Below are positions 26,494 to 39,073 of a DNA stretch of 64,000 nucleotides, piece after piece. Each line of letters starts with the position of its first letter. The stretch's first letter is position 1. The translations under genes were made by a program, and so were the position numbers. Below the pieces are notes generated by a model. It ran no database searches, had not been told where the DNA came from, and saw only the letters and a program-made list of their open reading frames with translations. The DNA is from Paracoccus sp. MA (GTDB taxonomy: Bacteria > Pseudomonadota > Alphaproteobacteria > Rhodobacterales > Rhodobacteraceae), in assembly GCF_020990385.1 (NCBI RefSeq), contig NZ_CP087597.1:767001-831000 (forward strand), read 5' to 3'.

Positions 26494-26510
26494 CTTGCAT
26501 GGTGCGGCCG

Positions 26511-28433
26511 TCAGCTCATTTCGCGCAGGACATATTGCACGATGCGCTCGGCGGCGTCCTCCGGGGTCAGGTCGACGGTGTTGACTGTGATTTCGGCCTG
26601 CTGGGGCTGTTCATAGGGGCTGTCGATGCCGGTGAAGTTCTTCAGCTGGCCCGCGCGCGCCTTCTTGTAGAGGCCCTTGACGTCGCGCGCCTCGGCCACT
26701 TCCAGCGGCGTGTCGACGAAGACCTCGACGAATTCGCCCGGCGCCATCAGGTCGCGCACCATCTGCCGTTCCGAGCGGAAGGGCGAGATGAACGCGGTCA
26801 GCACGATCAGCCCCGCATCGGTCATCAGCTTCGCCACCTCGCCGACGCGGCGGATGTTCTCCACCCGGTCGGCATCGGTAAAGCCCAGGTCGCGGTTCAG
26901 CCCGTGGCGGATGTTGTCGCCATCCAGCAGGAAGGTGTGCTTGCCAAGCGCATGCAGCTTTTTCTCGACGATATTGGCGATGGTCGACTTGCCCGAGCCG
27001 GACAGGCCGGTGAACCAGACCACGGCGGGCTTCTGGTTCTTCAGCGCCGCATGGGCCTCGCGGTTCACGTCCAGCGCCTGCCAGTGGATGTTCTGCGACC
27101 GGCGCAGCGCGAAATGAATCATCCCCGCCGCCACCGTGGCATTGGTCATGCGGTCGATCAGGATGAAGCCGCCAAGGTCGGGGTTCTGGGCATAGGCCTC
27201 GAAGGGGATCGGCCGGTCGGTCGAGATGTTGACCACCCCGATCGCGTTCAGCCCCAGGGTCTTGCTGGCCAGATGCTCCAGCGTGTTGACGTTGACCTCG
27301 TATTTCGGCTCGGTGACGGTGGCGGTGACGGTCTGGGTGCCGATCTTCAGCAGGTAGGGGCGGCCCGGCAGCATCTCCTGCTCGGCCATCCAGACCAGCG
27401 TCGCCTCGAACTGGTCGGCGACCTCGCAGGGCTGGTCCGATTGCACGATCACGTCGCCGCGCGAGCAGTCGATCTCGTCGGCGAAGGTCAGCGTCACCGA
27501 CTGGCCGGCGACCGCCTGGTCCAGATCGCCGTCATAGGTGACGATCGACTTGACCGTGGTGGTCTTGCCCGAGGGCAGCACCCGGATCGCGTCGCCCGGC
27601 CGCACCGCGCCGGCGCCGATCTGGCCGGCGAAGCCGCGGAAATCCAGGTTCGGCCGGTTCACCCATTGCACCGCCATGCGGAACGGCTGGTCCAGCATGC
27701 GCGTGTCGCTGACCGGCGCCTCTTCCAGATGGCCCAGCAGCGTCGGGCCCTGATACCAGTGCATGTTGTCGCTGTGGCTGACGATATTGTCGCCCTTGAG
27801 CCCCGAGATCGGGATCGGCAGGAAGCTGTCCATGCCGATCTGCTTGGCGAAATGCGAATAATCCGCGACGATCTCGTAGAACCGCTCGGCCGAGTAATCG
27901 ACCAGGTCCATCTTGTTCACCGCCAGCACCACGTTCTTGATGCCGAGCAGGTTCACCAGATAGCTGTGCCGCCGCGTCTGGGTCAGCACGCCCTCGCGCG
28001 CGTCGATCAGGATCACCGCGAGGTCGGCGGTCGAGGCGCCGGTGACCATGTTGCGCGTATATTGCTCATGGCCGGGGGTGTCGGCGACGATGAACTTGCG
28101 CTTGTCGGTGGCAAAGAAGCGATAGGCCACGTCGATGGTGATGCCCTGTTCGCGCTCGGCCGCCAGGCCGTCGACCAGCAGGGCGAAGTCGATCTCGCCG
28201 CCCTGGGTGCCCACGACCTTCGAATCGTTTTCCAGGCTGGCCAGCTGGTCCTCGAAGATCATCTTGCTGTCATAGAGCAGCCGGCCGATCAGCGTCGACT
28301 TGCCGTCGTCGACCGAACCGCAGGTGATGAAGCGCAGCATGGTCTTGTGCTGGTGCTTCAGCAGATAGGCGTCGATATCCTCGGCGATCAGCGCCTCGGT
28401 GACGTAGACGGGGTCTTTGTCTTGAAGGTTCAT
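26511..28433 (-). CDS. cysNC: bifunctional sulfate adenylyltransferase large subunit/APS kinase
   Basis: A 640-residue fusion. The N-terminal GTPase domain has [35 protein letters not shown] and NKMDLVD. It is followed by EF-Tu-like beta-barrels and then an APS kinase domain from about residue 460 ([30 protein letters not shown]). With CysD it converts sulfate to APS and on to PAPS. The same fusion (NodQ) is used for sulfated Nod factors and polysaccharides in rhizobia. It starts one base after the cysD stop. PAPS can serve both cysteine synthesis and the nearby sulfotransferase-like protein. Confidence 0.95.
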   Translation of the reverse strand: MNLQDKDPVYVTEALIAEDIDAYLLKHQHKTMLRFITCGSVDDGKSTLIGRLLYDSKMIFEDQLASLENDSKVVGTQGGEIDFALLVDGLAAEREQGITIDVAYRFFATDKRKFIVADTPGHEQYTRNMVTGASTADLAVILIDAREGVLTQTRRHSYLVNLLGIKNVVLAVNKMDLVDYSAERFYEIVADYSHFAKQIGMDSFLPIPISGLKGDNIVSHSDNMHWYQGPTLLGHLEEAPVSDTRMLDQPFRMAVQWVNRPNLDFRGFAGQIGAGAVRPGDAIRVLPSGKTTTVKSIVTYDGDLDQAVAGQSVTLTFADEIDCSRGDVIVQSDQPCEVADQFEATLVWMAEQEMLPGRPYLLKIGTQTVTATVTEPKYEVNVNTLEHLASKTLGLNAIGVVNISTDRPIPFEAYAQNPDLGGFILIDRMTNATVAAGMIHFALRRSQNIHWQALDVNREAHAALKNQKPAVVWFTGLSGSGKSTIANIVEKKLHALGKHTFLLDGDNIRHGLNRDLGFTDADRVENIRRVGEVAKLMTDAGLIVLTAFISPFRSERQMVRDLMAPGEFVEVFVDTPLEVAEARDVKGLYKKARAGQLKNFTGIDSPYEQPQQAEITVNTVDLTPEDAAERIVQYVLREMS

Positions 28434-28434
28434 T

Positions 28435-29370
28435 TCAGAAATACCCCTCTTGCTTCTTCTTCTCCATCGACGCGGACTGGTCGTGGTCGATGGCGCGGCC
28501 CTGGCGCTCGGACGTGGTGGTCAGCAGCATTTCCTGGATGACCTCGGGCAGGGTGCGGGCGTCGGATTCCACCGCACCGGTCAGCGGATAGCAGCCCAGC
28601 GTGCGGAAGCGCACCGATTTCATCACCGGCTGCTCGCCGTCGCGCAGCGGGAAGCGGTCGTCATCGACCATGATAAGCAGGCCGTCGCGTTCCACGACCG
28701 GGCGCGGCTCGCTGAAATACAGCGGCACGATGTCGATGCCTTCCAGGTGGATGTATTGCCAGATGTCCAGCTCGGTCCAGTTCGACAGCGGGAAGACCCG
28801 GATCGATTCGCCCTTGCCCTTGCGGGTGTTGTAAAGCTTCCACAGCTCGGGGCGCTGGTTCTTGGGGTCCCAGCGGTGGTTGGCCGAGCGGAACGAGAAC
28901 ACCCGCTCCTTGGCGCGCGACTTCTCCTCGTCGCGGCGGGCGCCGCCGAAGGCCACGTCGAAATTGAACTTGCTCAGCGCCTGCTTCAGCCCGTCGGTCT
29001 TCCACATGTCGGTATGCAGGCTGCCGTGGTCGAAGGGGTTGATGCCCTTTTCCATCGCCTCGGGGTTGTGGTGGACAATCAATTCCATGCCGGCCTCGGC
29101 CGCGGCGCGGTCGCGCAGCTCGTACATGGCGCGGAACTTCCAGGTGGTGTCGACATGCAGAAGCGGGAAGGGCGGCGGGGCCGGATAGAACGCCTTCTTC
29201 GCCAGATGCAGCATGCAGGCAGAATCCTTGCCCACGGAATACAGCATCACCGGGTTGTCGGCCGTGGCGACCACCTCGCGCATGATCTGGATGCTTTCGG
29301 CCTCCAGGCGCTGGAGATGGGTCAGCGTGGCCGCCTGACCCCCGGTATGTATGACGGATTGGCTGTTCAT
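28435..29370 (-). CDS. cysD: sulfate adenylyltransferase subunit 2
   Basis: A 311-residue PAPS-reductase-fold protein with the pyrophosphate-binding loop [14 protein letters not shown] near residue 45. Other landmarks are [26 protein letters not shown] and the [13 protein letters not shown] segment. It has the normal length. The open frame continues upstream, but the ATG at 29370 has an AAGGG site and matches the family start. It adenylates sulfate using energy from the CysN GTPase. Confidence 0.94.
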   Translation of the reverse strand: MNSQSVIHTGGQAATLTHLQRLEAESIQIMREVVATADNPVMLYSVGKDSACMLHLAKKAFYPAPPPFPLLHVDTTWKFRAMYELRDRAAAEAGMELIVHHNPEAMEKGINPFDHGSLHTDMWKTDGLKQALSKFNFDVAFGGARRDEEKSRAKERVFSFRSANHRWDPKNQRPELWKLYNTRKGKGESIRVFPLSNWTELDIWQYIHLEGIDIVPLYFSEPRPVVERDGLLIMVDDDRFPLRDGEQPVMKSVRFRTLGCYPLTGAVESDARTLPEVIQEMLLTTTSERQGRAIDHDQSASMEKKKQEGYF

Positions 29371-29816
29371 CTGGGTGGCCCTTGTTCTTGGATGCGCGTC
29401 CTTTGCCAGATTTTCGCAGCAAGACCAAGACCAACGGAGCCTGAAACGGCGCTGCGACCACGGAAAGGACCACCGTTCCGCTGCATCGCGGAATCCGCGG
29501 ACGGGCCGGGCCTGCCGACCGGTTTCGCCAGACCGTGGTTCCACCCGCGGCTTTCTTTTCGGTAATGTTCGTTTGGGTTCGTATCTGACCGCCCTTGCGA
29601 TGCCTGCGCCGAGGCAGCCCCACGGAAACGCGCGGCATTTTGCCGTTCTTGCGCCTCTGACGCTGCACTTTCCAACAAGATTCGCCGCAATGCCGCGCCC
29701 GAACATTCGATTTCCGCAAAAACGATCATAAACGAAAATTTTCGCTTGACGGGAATCACGCAGCCGTTACACCTTTTCGCTATCGACAGGCGCGAAACGA
29801 CGGGGGAGGGATCGGC
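29371..29816. other. 446-bp divergent regulatory gap between cysD and glpD
   Basis: It separates minus-strand cysD and plus-strand glpD and must hold both promoters. No gene is supported: the readable frames lack an RBS and have low-complexity arginine-rich translations. The only clear structure is the palindrome and -35-like site listed at 29733. Confidence 0.6.
29733..29772 (+). promoter_or_regulatory. glp promoter region with 12-bp palindrome
   Basis: A perfect palindrome CGAAAATTTTCG (29733-29744) is followed at once by TTGACG (29746-29751), a good -35 element. TTACAC at 29767-29772 is a weak -10 with a short 15-nt spacer. TTTCG-containing palindromes are the usual targets of GlpR (DeoR-family) repressors. 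No glpR gene is in the window, so the regulator is inferred. Confidence 0.45.
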
Positions 29817-31400
29817 GTGTCAGCACCAGCGCGGCCCGAGGCCGACCTTTTCATCATCGGCGGCGGAATCAACGGCTGCGGCATCGCGCGCGACGCGGCC
29901 GGGCGCGGGCTTTCGGTCACCCTGGCCGAGATGGGCGATCTGGCGCAGGCGACCTCTTCGGCCTCGACCAAGCTGTTCCACGGCGGGCTGCGCTATCTGG
30001 AGTTCTTCGAGTTCCGGCTGGTGCGCGAGGCGCTGGAGGAACGCGAGACGCTGCTGGTCGCCATGCCGCATATCTCATGGCCGATGCGCTTCGTGCTGCC
30101 CTATTCGCCGCAGATGCGGTTCGAAAGCGACACGCCCACCTCGCGGCTCTTGTCCTTCGCCATGCCCTGGCTGCGGGGCCGCCGGCCGGCCTGGCTGATC
30201 CGGCTGGGGTTGTTCCTTTACGACAATCTGGGCGGGCGCAGGATTCTGCCGGGCACCAGGCGGCTGGACCTGTCCCGCGACCCGCTGGCCGCGCCGCTGA
30301 AGCCGGGCTTCCGGCTCGGCTGGGAATATTCCGACTGCTGGGTGCAGGATTCCCGGCTGGTGGTGCTGAATGCCCGCGATGCGCAGGCGCGCGGCGCCGC
30401 GATCCTGACCCGCACCCGCGTCACCCATGCCGAGCGGGCGGGCGGGCTGTGGCGCATCACCACCGAGGGGCCGGAGGGCGTGCGCATCCACCACGCCCGC
30501 GCGCTGGTCAATGCCGGCGGGCCTTGGGTCGAGGCGGTGATCCGCAACGTCGCGCATATCCAGTCCTCGGAAGGGGTGCGGCTGGTGCGTGGCAGCCATA
30601 TCGTCGTGCCGCGGCTTTACGATCACGACCGCTGCTATTTCTTCCAGGGCGAGGACGGGCGGATCATCTTCTCCATCCCCTTCGAGGAGGATTTCACCCT
30701 GATCGGCACCACCGACATGGACCATCAGGGCCCGCCGGGCGAGGCGCGCTGCTCGGATGCCGAGCGCGATTATCTCTGCGCCTTCGCCAGCCAGTATTTC
30801 GCCAAGGCGGTGACGCCCGACCAGGTGGTCTGGACCTATTCCGGGGTGCGGCCGCTTTATAATGACGGGGCCAAATCGGCCACGGCGGCGACGCGGGACT
30901 ATGTGCTCAGCCTCGATGAGGGCGGTGCGCCGCTGCTCAACGTGTTCGGCGGCAAGATCACCACCTATCGGCGGCTGGCGGAAAGCGCGCTGGCCAAGCT
31001 CGCGCCCTTCTTTCCGCAGGCCGGCGGCGACTGGACGGCGCGGGTGCCGCTGCCGGGCGGCGATTTTCCGGTGGACGGGGCCGAGGATCTGGTCGCGCAG
31101 CTGCAGGCCAGCTATCCGTTCCTGTCGCCGCGGCTTGCCCGCCGGCTGATGCGCACCTACGGCACCGAGGCCTTCCTGCTGCTGAACGGCGCCGAAAGCA
31201 TGGCGGCGTTGGGTCGCGACTTCGGCGCCGGGCTGACCGAGACCGAGGTGAACTGGCTGATCCGCAACGAATTCGCCCAGAGCGCCCAGGACATCCTGTG
31301 GCGGCGCACCAAGCTGGGCCTGCACATGAACGAGGAACAGCGCCGCGAACTGGAGGCGTTCGTGGACAAGCGGCATGCCGCCCATCCGGCGGCGGAATAG
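29817..31400 (+). CDS. glpD: glycerol-3-phosphate dehydrogenase (FAD)
   Basis: A 527-residue flavoprotein. FAD-binding N-terminus LFIIGGGINGCGIARDAAGRG (nt 29846-29908) and the family signature SSASTKLFHGGLRYLE are intact. Later blocks are IFSIPFEEDFTLIGTTDMDH and VFGGKITTYRRLAE. It oxidises glycerol-3-phosphate to dihydroxyacetone phosphate at the inner membrane, passing electrons to quinone. GTG start with an excellent GGGGGAGGG site. It is the first gene of the glycerol operon. Confidence 0.95.
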   Translation: MSAPARPEADLFIIGGGINGCGIARDAAGRGLSVTLAEMGDLAQATSSASTKLFHGGLRYLEFFEFRLVREALEERETLLVAMPHISWPMRFVLPYSPQMRFESDTPTSRLLSFAMPWLRGRRPAWLIRLGLFLYDNLGGRRILPGTRRLDLSRDPLAAPLKPGFRLGWEYSDCWVQDSRLVVLNARDAQARGAAILTRTRVTHAERAGGLWRITTEGPEGVRIHHARALVNAGGPWVEAVIRNVAHIQSSEGVRLVRGSHIVVPRLYDHDRCYFFQGEDGRIIFSIPFEEDFTLIGTTDMDHQGPPGEARCSDAERDYLCAFASQYFAKAVTPDQVVWTYSGVRPLYNDGAKSATAATRDYVLSLDEGGAPLLNVFGGKITTYRRLAESALAKLAPFFPQAGGDWTARVPLPGGDFPVDGAEDLVAQLQASYPFLSPRLARRLMRTYGTEAFLLLNGAESMAALGRDFGAGLTETEVNWLIRNEFAQSAQDILWRRTKLGLHMNEEQRRELEAFVDKRHAAHPAAE

Positions 31401-31412
31401 GGGAGGAAGGCT

Positions 31413-32492
31413 TTGCTGGAATTGCAGGGCGTGTCCCGGTCGGTCGGGGGAAGGGTGCATATCCATCCCACCAGCCTGACCTTGCAAAGGGGCACCATGA
31501 ACGTGCTGCTGGGGCCGACGCTGTCCGGCAAGACCAGCCTGATGCGGCTGATGGCGGGGCTGGACCAGCCTTCGACCGGCCGCATCCTCTGGAACGGGCA
31601 GGACGTGACCGGGCAACGGGTGCAGGACCGCGGCGTCGCCATGGTCTACCAGCAGTTCATCAACTATCCCGGCCTTTCGGTCTATGAGAACATCGCCTCG
31701 CCGCTGCGCATCCTGGGCCGGCCGCGGAACGAGATCGACCGCAAGGTGCGCGAGACCGCCGAGATGCTGCGCCTGACGCCCATGCTGGCCCGCAAGCCGC
31801 TGGAACTGTCGGGCGGCCAGCAGCAGCGCTGCGCGCTGGCGCGCGCGCTGGTCAAGGGCGCCGGGCTGGTGCTGCTGGACGAGCCGCTGGCGAATCTCGA
31901 CTACAAGCTGCGCGAGGAATTGCGGGTCGAGATCCCGCGCATCTTCGAGGCCTCCGGCGCGATCTTCGTCTATGCCACCACCGAGCCCGAAGAGGCGCTG
32001 CTGCTGGGCGGCCAGACCGCGACGCTGTGGCAGGGCCGGGTGACGCAGTTCGGCCCGACGCCCGCCGTCTATCGCCAGCCGGTCGATGCGACCACGGCGC
32101 GGGTCTTCAGCGATCCGCCGATGAATTTCGTCGGCGCCCGCAAGCAGGGCGATGCCGTCAGCTTCGGCGAAAGCGCGCTGGCCTCGGGCAGTTTCGCCGA
32201 CCTGGCCGACGGCGCCTATCTGGCCGGGTTCCGCGCCAACCATCTGTCGCTGACCCGGCACGGCCCGGCGGCGGTCGAATTCGCCTGCACGCTCGTCGGG
32301 ACCGAGATCACCGGCTCGGAAACCTTCGTCCATGTCGAGCACGGCGCCGACCGCTGGGTCGGGCTGGTCGAGGGCGTGCACCTGCTGACCGCCGGCCAGC
32401 CGCTTTCGGTCTGGCTGGACCCGGCGCATGTCTACCTGTTCGACGCGTCCGAGCGGCTTGCCGCCCCGGCCGCCTATGCGAGGGCGGCCTGA
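31413..32492 (+). CDS. glpS: glycerol ABC importer ATPase 1
   Basis: A 359-residue sugar-type ABC ATPase (MalK/UgpC class). The Walker A is atypical: GPTLSGKTSLMRLMAG. The signature is LSGGQQQRCALARAL and Walker B is GLVLLDEPLANLD. The D-loop/switch region reads VYATTEPEEALLLG, with TTEP in place of the usual THDQ, so the switch histidine is missing. Such asymmetry is expected in heterodimeric ATPases where only one site is fully active. TTG start behind GGGAGGAAGG. The C-terminal TOBE-like domain follows residue 240. Confidence 0.88.
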   Translation: MLELQGVSRSVGGRVHIHPTSLTLQRGTMNVLLGPTLSGKTSLMRLMAGLDQPSTGRILWNGQDVTGQRVQDRGVAMVYQQFINYPGLSVYENIASPLRILGRPRNEIDRKVRETAEMLRLTPMLARKPLELSGGQQQRCALARALVKGAGLVLLDEPLANLDYKLREELRVEIPRIFEASGAIFVYATTEPEEALLLGGQTATLWQGRVTQFGPTPAVYRQPVDATTARVFSDPPMNFVGARKQGDAVSFGESALASGSFADLADGAYLAGFRANHLSLTRHGPAAVEFACTLVGTEITGSETFVHVEHGADRWVGLVEGVHLLTAGQPLSVWLDPAHVYLFDASERLAAPAAYARAA

Positions 32493-32493
32493 C

Positions 32494-33578
32494 ATGGCGC
32501 AGATCACGCTCAAGAACCTCGCCCACAGCTACAACCCGCATCCGAAGTCGGAAGCGGATTATGCGCTGAAGGAGATGGACCATGTCTGGCAGGACGGCGG
32601 CGCCTATGCGCTGCTGGGCTCGTCGGGCTGCGGCAAGACCACGCTTCTGAACATCATCTCAGGGCTGCTGACCCCCAGCCACGGCCGGGTGCTGTTTAAC
32701 GACCGCGACGTGACCGACGCGCCGACGGCCGAGCGCAACATCGCCCAGGTGTTCCAGTTTCCGGTGGTCTACGACACCATGACCGTGCGCGACAACCTGG
32801 CCTTTCCGCTGAAGAACCGCGGCAAGGACGCCGCCTATATCAAGGCGCGCGTGGACCAGATCGCCCGGATGATCGGCATGGAGGCGATGCTGTCGCGCAA
32901 GGCGCAGGGCCTGACCGCCGACGCCAAGCAGAAGATCTCGCTTGGCCGCGGCATGGTGCGCGAGGACGTGAACGCGATCCTGTTCGACGAGCCGCTGACC
33001 GTCATCGACCCGCAGATGAAATGGGAACTGCGCACCCAGCTCAAGCAGCTGCACCGGCAGTTCGGCCATACCATGATCTATGTCACCCACGACCAGACCG
33101 AGGCGCTGACCTTCGCCCAGAAGGTGGTGGTCATGTATGAGGGCCGCGTGGTGCAGATGGGCACGCCCGAGGAGCTGTTCGAAAAGCCCGCCCATACCTT
33201 CGTCGGCTATTTCATCGGCTCGCCCGGGATGAACTTCCTCGATGCCGAGGTGCGGGGCGACCGCGCCCTGCTGCCCGGCGGCGAGGTGGTGGCGCTGGGT
33301 GGGCATTACGCCCCCGCCGCCGGCCGGGTGCAGATCGGCATCCGCCCCGAACATGCCGCGCTGGTGGCCAGCGGCGGGCTGCCGTTGACCATCCGCCGCG
33401 TCGAGGATGTGGGTCGCCACCGGCTGGTGCGCGGCGAGGTGGCGGGCCGGCCGCTGAACGTGGTCATGCCCGAGGGCATGCCGGTCGAGGGCCTGCCGCA
33501 GGTCGCATTCGCGCCGGGCAAGATCAACGTCTATGCCGACGACTGGCGCGTGGCGCCGCAGGGGGAGGGGGCGGCCTG

Positions 33579-33579
<1 letters not shown>
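32494..33579 (+). CDS. glpT: glycerol ABC importer ATPase 2
   Basis: A 361-residue ABC ATPase. Canonical Walker A LGSSGCGKTTLLNIISG and switch YVTHDQTEAL are present, but the signature region reads LTADAKQKISLGRGMV instead of LSGGQ. So it has the parts its partner lacks and lacks the part its partner has. This supports a GlpS-GlpT heterodimer with one competent composite site. The gene begins 1 nt after glpS. The name follows the rhizobial GlpSTPQUV system and is unrelated to the E. coli GlpT antiporter. Confidence 0.88.
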
Positions 33580-34465
<886 letters not shown>

Positions 34466-34466
<1 letters not shown>

Positions 34467-35269
34467 TGCGCGTCAAACCCTCTGCCCTGGTGATGGTGCT
34501 TTACCTGCTGTTCCTGCTGATCCCGATCTACTGGCTGGTCAACATGAGCCTGAAGACCAATGCCGAGATCACCGGCACCTTCAGCCTTTATCCGCACAAC
34601 CTTACGCTGCGGAACTACCGGGTGATCCTGACTGATCCCAGCTGGTATATGGGTTACGTGAACTCCATCATCTATGTGGTTATGAACACGGTGATTTCCA
34701 TCGCCGTGGCGCTGCCGGCCGCCTATGCCTTCAGCCGCTACAGCTTCATGGGCGACAAGCACCTGTTCTTCTGGCTCTTGACCAACCGCATGTCGCCGCC
34801 GGCGGTCTTCGCGCTGCCCTTCTTCCAGCTTTATTCCTCGGTCGGGCTGTTCGACACCCATATCGCGGTGGCGCTGGCGCATTGCCTGTTCAACGTGCCG
34901 CTGGCGGTCTGGATCCTCGAGGGCTTCATGCGCGGCGTCCCAAAGGAGATCGACGAGACCGCCTATATCGACGGCTACAGCTTCCCGCGCTTCTTCGTGA
35001 AGATCTTCATGCCGCTGATCGCCAGCGGGATCGGGGTCGCCGCCTTCTTCTGCTTCATGTTCAGCTGGGTCGAGCTGCTGCTTTCGCGCACCCTGACCTC
35101 GGTGAACGCCAAGCCCATCGCGGCGACGATGACGCGCACGGTTTCCGCCAGCGGCATGGATTGGGGCGTGCTGGCGGCGGCGGGGGTGCTGACCATCATA
35201 CCCGGTGCGCTGGTGATCTGGTTTGTCCGCAACTACATCGCCAAGGGCTTCGCCCTGGGGAGGGTCTGA
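34466..35269 (+). CDS. glpQ: glycerol ABC importer permease 2
   Basis: A 267-residue MalG-type permease with six membrane segments. The EAA motif region is EIDETAYIDGYSFPRFFVKIFMPLIASGI. The ATG at 34466 overlaps the glpP stop (TGATG), and GGAGG lies seven bases before it; a GTG at 34463 is the alternative. It is not related to the periplasmic phosphodiesterase also called GlpQ in E. coli. Confidence 0.9.
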
Positions 35270-35694
35270 TGTCCGACGCCGCCATCCCGACGCACAAGCG
35301 CAAGGCCTGGCCCGCCATCTATGCCGGGGCCGCCATCCTGATGGGCGCCATCCTGGCCCTGCTGGTCTGGGCCACGCCGGCCGAGGACGGCGCCAGGGAC
35401 TGGACCGCGCCGATGGTCCCCGGCGGCTGGATGGCCTGGACCTTTCCGGTGGCGCTGTTCTTCTGGGTGATCGCCAGCCTGCTGGTTCTGTTCACCATCC
35501 TCGCCATCCGGTTTCCCGAAACCCCGCGCCGCGGCACCCTGCGCATCGAGACGACGCGCGGCGACCGGCTGTTCATCTCGCTTCTCGGCTCGGCCTTCAT
35601 CTGCCTGGGCTGGCTGTTCTTCGCAGGCCCGCCGCTGTGGTGGGGGCTTGCGCTCTGCCTCGTCTATGCCGCGGCGGTGTTCCGCTGGGTCTGA
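35269..35694 (+). CDS. glpU: DUF2160 small membrane protein of the glycerol importer
   Basis: A 141-residue protein with four hydrophobic helices (about 17-38, 57-82, 104-120 and 122-140) and polar loops. This is the DUF2160 family, always found between the permease and binding-protein genes of glycerol ABC operons. Role unknown; probably an accessory subunit. It overlaps the glpQ stop by one base. Confidence 0.82.
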   Translation: MSDAAIPTHKRKAWPAIYAGAAILMGAILALLVWATPAEDGARDWTAPMVPGGWMAWTFPVALFFWVIASLLVLFTILAIRFPETPRRGTLRIETTRGDRLFISLLGSAFICLGWLFFAGPPLWWGLALCLVYAAAVFRWV

Positions 35695-35708
35695 CCGGGT
35701 TCGAACCG

Positions 35709-35738
35709 GCCCCAGGGGCAGCGGCGATTGCCCGGGGC
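35709..35738 (+). promoter_or_regulatory. intergenic hairpin between glpU and glpV
   Basis: GCCCCAGGGGCA (35709-35720) can pair with TGCCCGGGGC (35729-35738), leaving one bulge on the left arm. It lies 35 nt before the binding-protein start. Hairpins here often protect the binding-protein mRNA and raise its level over the permeases. Confidence 0.4.
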
Positions 35739-35773
35739 GCAAGGATCAACGTCTCATTCCAAGGGAGGAAAAC

Positions 35774-37495
35774 ATGAGACCGATGCAAAGGACCACGGCC
35801 ATGGCGCTTGCGCTGATGGTCATGGGGGCGCCCGCCTGGGCGGATATGGAGGCGGCGAAGAGGTTTCTCGACGCCGAGATCGGCGACCTCTCCTCGCTCT
35901 CGCGCGAGGACCAGGAGAAGGAGATGCAGTGGTTCATCGACGCCGCGCAGCCGCTGGCGGGGATGGAGATCAAGGTGGTCTCGGAAACCATCACCACGCA
36001 TGAATACGAGGCCAAGGTGCTGGCCCCGGCCTTCACCGCCATCACCGGCATCAAGGTCACCCACGACCTGATCGGCGAGGGCGACGTGGTCGAGAAACTG
36101 CAGACCCAGATGCAGACCGGCGAGAACATCTATGACGCCTATGTCAACGACAGCGACCTGATCGGCACGCATTGGCGCTATCAGCAGGCCCGCAGCCTGA
36201 CCAAGTGGATGGAGGAGGAGGGCAAGGACTTCACCAGCCCGACGCTGGACCTCGACGATTTCATCGGGCTGGAGTTCACCACCGCGCCGGACGGCGATCT
36301 TTACCAACTGCCCGACCAGCAGTTCGCCAACCTCTACTGGTTCCGCTACGACTGGTTCAGCGACGCCAAGACGCAAGAGGATTTCAAGGCCGAATACGGC
36401 TACGACCTCGGCGTGCCGGTCAACTGGTCGGCCTATGAGGATATCGCCGCATTCTTCACCGGCCGCGACATGTCCTATATCGAGGGCGGCCCCACCAGAG
36501 CCTGGGGCAACATGGACTACGGCAAGAAGGACCCGTCCCTGGGCTGGCGCTATACCGATGCCTGGATGTCCATGGCCGGCATGGGCGACAAGGGCGAGCC
36601 GAACGGCCTGCCGGTCGACGAATGGGGCATCCGCGTCGACGAGAACTCGCGTCCCGTGGGCTCCTGCGTGGCGCGCGGCGGCGCGACCAATGACGCGGCG
36701 GCGGTCTATGCCGTGACCAAGGCCATCGACTGGCTCAAGAACTACACCCCGCCCGAGGCCATGGGCATGACCTTCGGCGAGGCCGGCCCCGTCCCGGCGC
36801 GCGGCGACATCGCCCAGCAGATGTTCTGGTACACCGCCTTCACCGCCGATATGGTCAAGCCCGGCACGCCGGTGATGAACGAGGACGGCACGCCGAAATG
36901 GCGCATGGCGCCCAGCCCGCACGGCGCCTATTGGTCCGAGGGCACCAAGATCGGCTATCAGGACGTGGGCTCCTGGACGCTGATGAAATCGACGCCGGTG
37001 GATCGCGCGCAGGCCGCATGGCTCTATGCGCAATTCGTGACCTCGAAAACCGTAGATGTGAAGAAATCCCATGTCGGGCTGACCTTCATCCGCGAGTCCA
37101 CGATCCAGGACCAGTCCTTCACCGAGCGCGCGCCGCAGCTTGGCGGGCTTGTCGAGTTCTACCGCTCCCCCGCCCGCGTGCAATGGTCGCCGACCGGGAC
37201 CAACATCCCGGACTATCCCAAGCTCGCGCAGCTCTGGTGGCAGAACATCGGCGACGCGCTTTCCGGCGCCAAGACCCCGCAGGAGGCGCTGGATTCGCTC
37301 TGCGCCGAGCAGGAGCGGGTTCTGGCCCGGCTGGAGCGGTCCGGCGTGCAGGGCGACCTGGGCCCCCAGCTGAACGAGGAAAAGGACCCGCAGGAATGGC
37401 TGGACGCCGAGGGTTCTCCCGTCGGACCGCTGGAGAACGAAAAGCCGCAAGGCGAGACGATCTCCTATGACGAGCTGATCAAGTCCTGGCAGTGA
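35774..37495 (+). CDS. glpV: glycerol ABC importer substrate-binding protein
   Basis: A 573-residue periplasmic protein, much longer than usual sugar-binding proteins (about 420), as is normal for GlpV. The signal peptide covers residues 1-23 (basic start, hydrophobic ALALMVMGAPA, cleavage near AWA-DM). Family 1 solute-binding segments follow (VVSETITTHEYEAKVLAPAF, DAYVNDSDLIGTHWRYQQ, KIGYQDVGSWTLMKST). A GGGAGGAAAAC ribosome site precedes the ATG. Confidence 0.9.
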   Translation: MRPMQRTTAMALALMVMGAPAWADMEAAKRFLDAEIGDLSSLSREDQEKEMQWFIDAAQPLAGMEIKVVSETITTHEYEAKVLAPAFTAITGIKVTHDLIGEGDVVEKLQTQMQTGENIYDAYVNDSDLIGTHWRYQQARSLTKWMEEEGKDFTSPTLDLDDFIGLEFTTAPDGDLYQLPDQQFANLYWFRYDWFSDAKTQEDFKAEYGYDLGVPVNWSAYEDIAAFFTGRDMSYIEGGPTRAWGNMDYGKKDPSLGWRYTDAWMSMAGMGDKGEPNGLPVDEWGIRVDENSRPVGSCVARGGATNDAAAVYAVTKAIDWLKNYTPPEAMGMTFGEAGPVPARGDIAQQMFWYTAFTADMVKPGTPVMNEDGTPKWRMAPSPHGAYWSEGTKIGYQDVGSWTLMKSTPVDRAQAAWLYAQFVTSKTVDVKKSHVGLTFIRESTIQDQSFTERAPQLGGLVEFYRSPARVQWSPTGTNIPDYPKLAQLWWQNIGDALSGAKTPQEALDSLCAEQERVLARLERSGVQGDLGPQLNEEKDPQEWLDAEGSPVGPLENEKPQGETISYDELIKSWQ

Positions 37496-37503
37496 CGCCT
37501 GGC

Positions 37504-37528
37504 GGGGGCGGGGCCGGGCCTCGCCCCC
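37504..37528 (+). promoter_or_regulatory. GC-rich hairpin between glpV and glpK
   Basis: Arms GGGGGCG (37504-37510) and CGCCCCC (37522-37528) form a hairpin 9 nt after the glpV stop. There is no T-run directly behind it. It may attenuate read-through into glpK or protect the upstream mRNA. Confidence 0.4.
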
Positions 37529-37585
37529 ATCCTTCGTTCCCCGGCCGTCTCTATGCGCCGGATCGACGACATTCCGGAAATCGCC

Positions 37586-39069
<1,484 letters not shown>

Positions 39070-39073
<4 letters not shown>

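Larger units (their letters stand above)
25952..26510. other. 559-bp gap before the capsule operon, with palindromes
   Basis: No convincing gene. It should contain the promoter of the minus-strand capsule operon and the 3' end of cysNC transcription. Three strong inverted repeats are listed separately (26029-26045, 26240-26257, 26466-26493). The remainder is unremarkable. Confidence 0.6.

Noticed and set aside
29371..29706. N-terminal extension of CysD into the divergent gap
   Set aside because: The translation is arginine-rich without family similarity; the ATG at 29370 has an RBS and the known CysD start.
35696..35710. tRNA T-loop-like GGTTCGAACC after glpU
   Set aside because: There is no acceptor stem, anticodon arm or D-loop around it; it is a chance palindrome in the intergenic gap.
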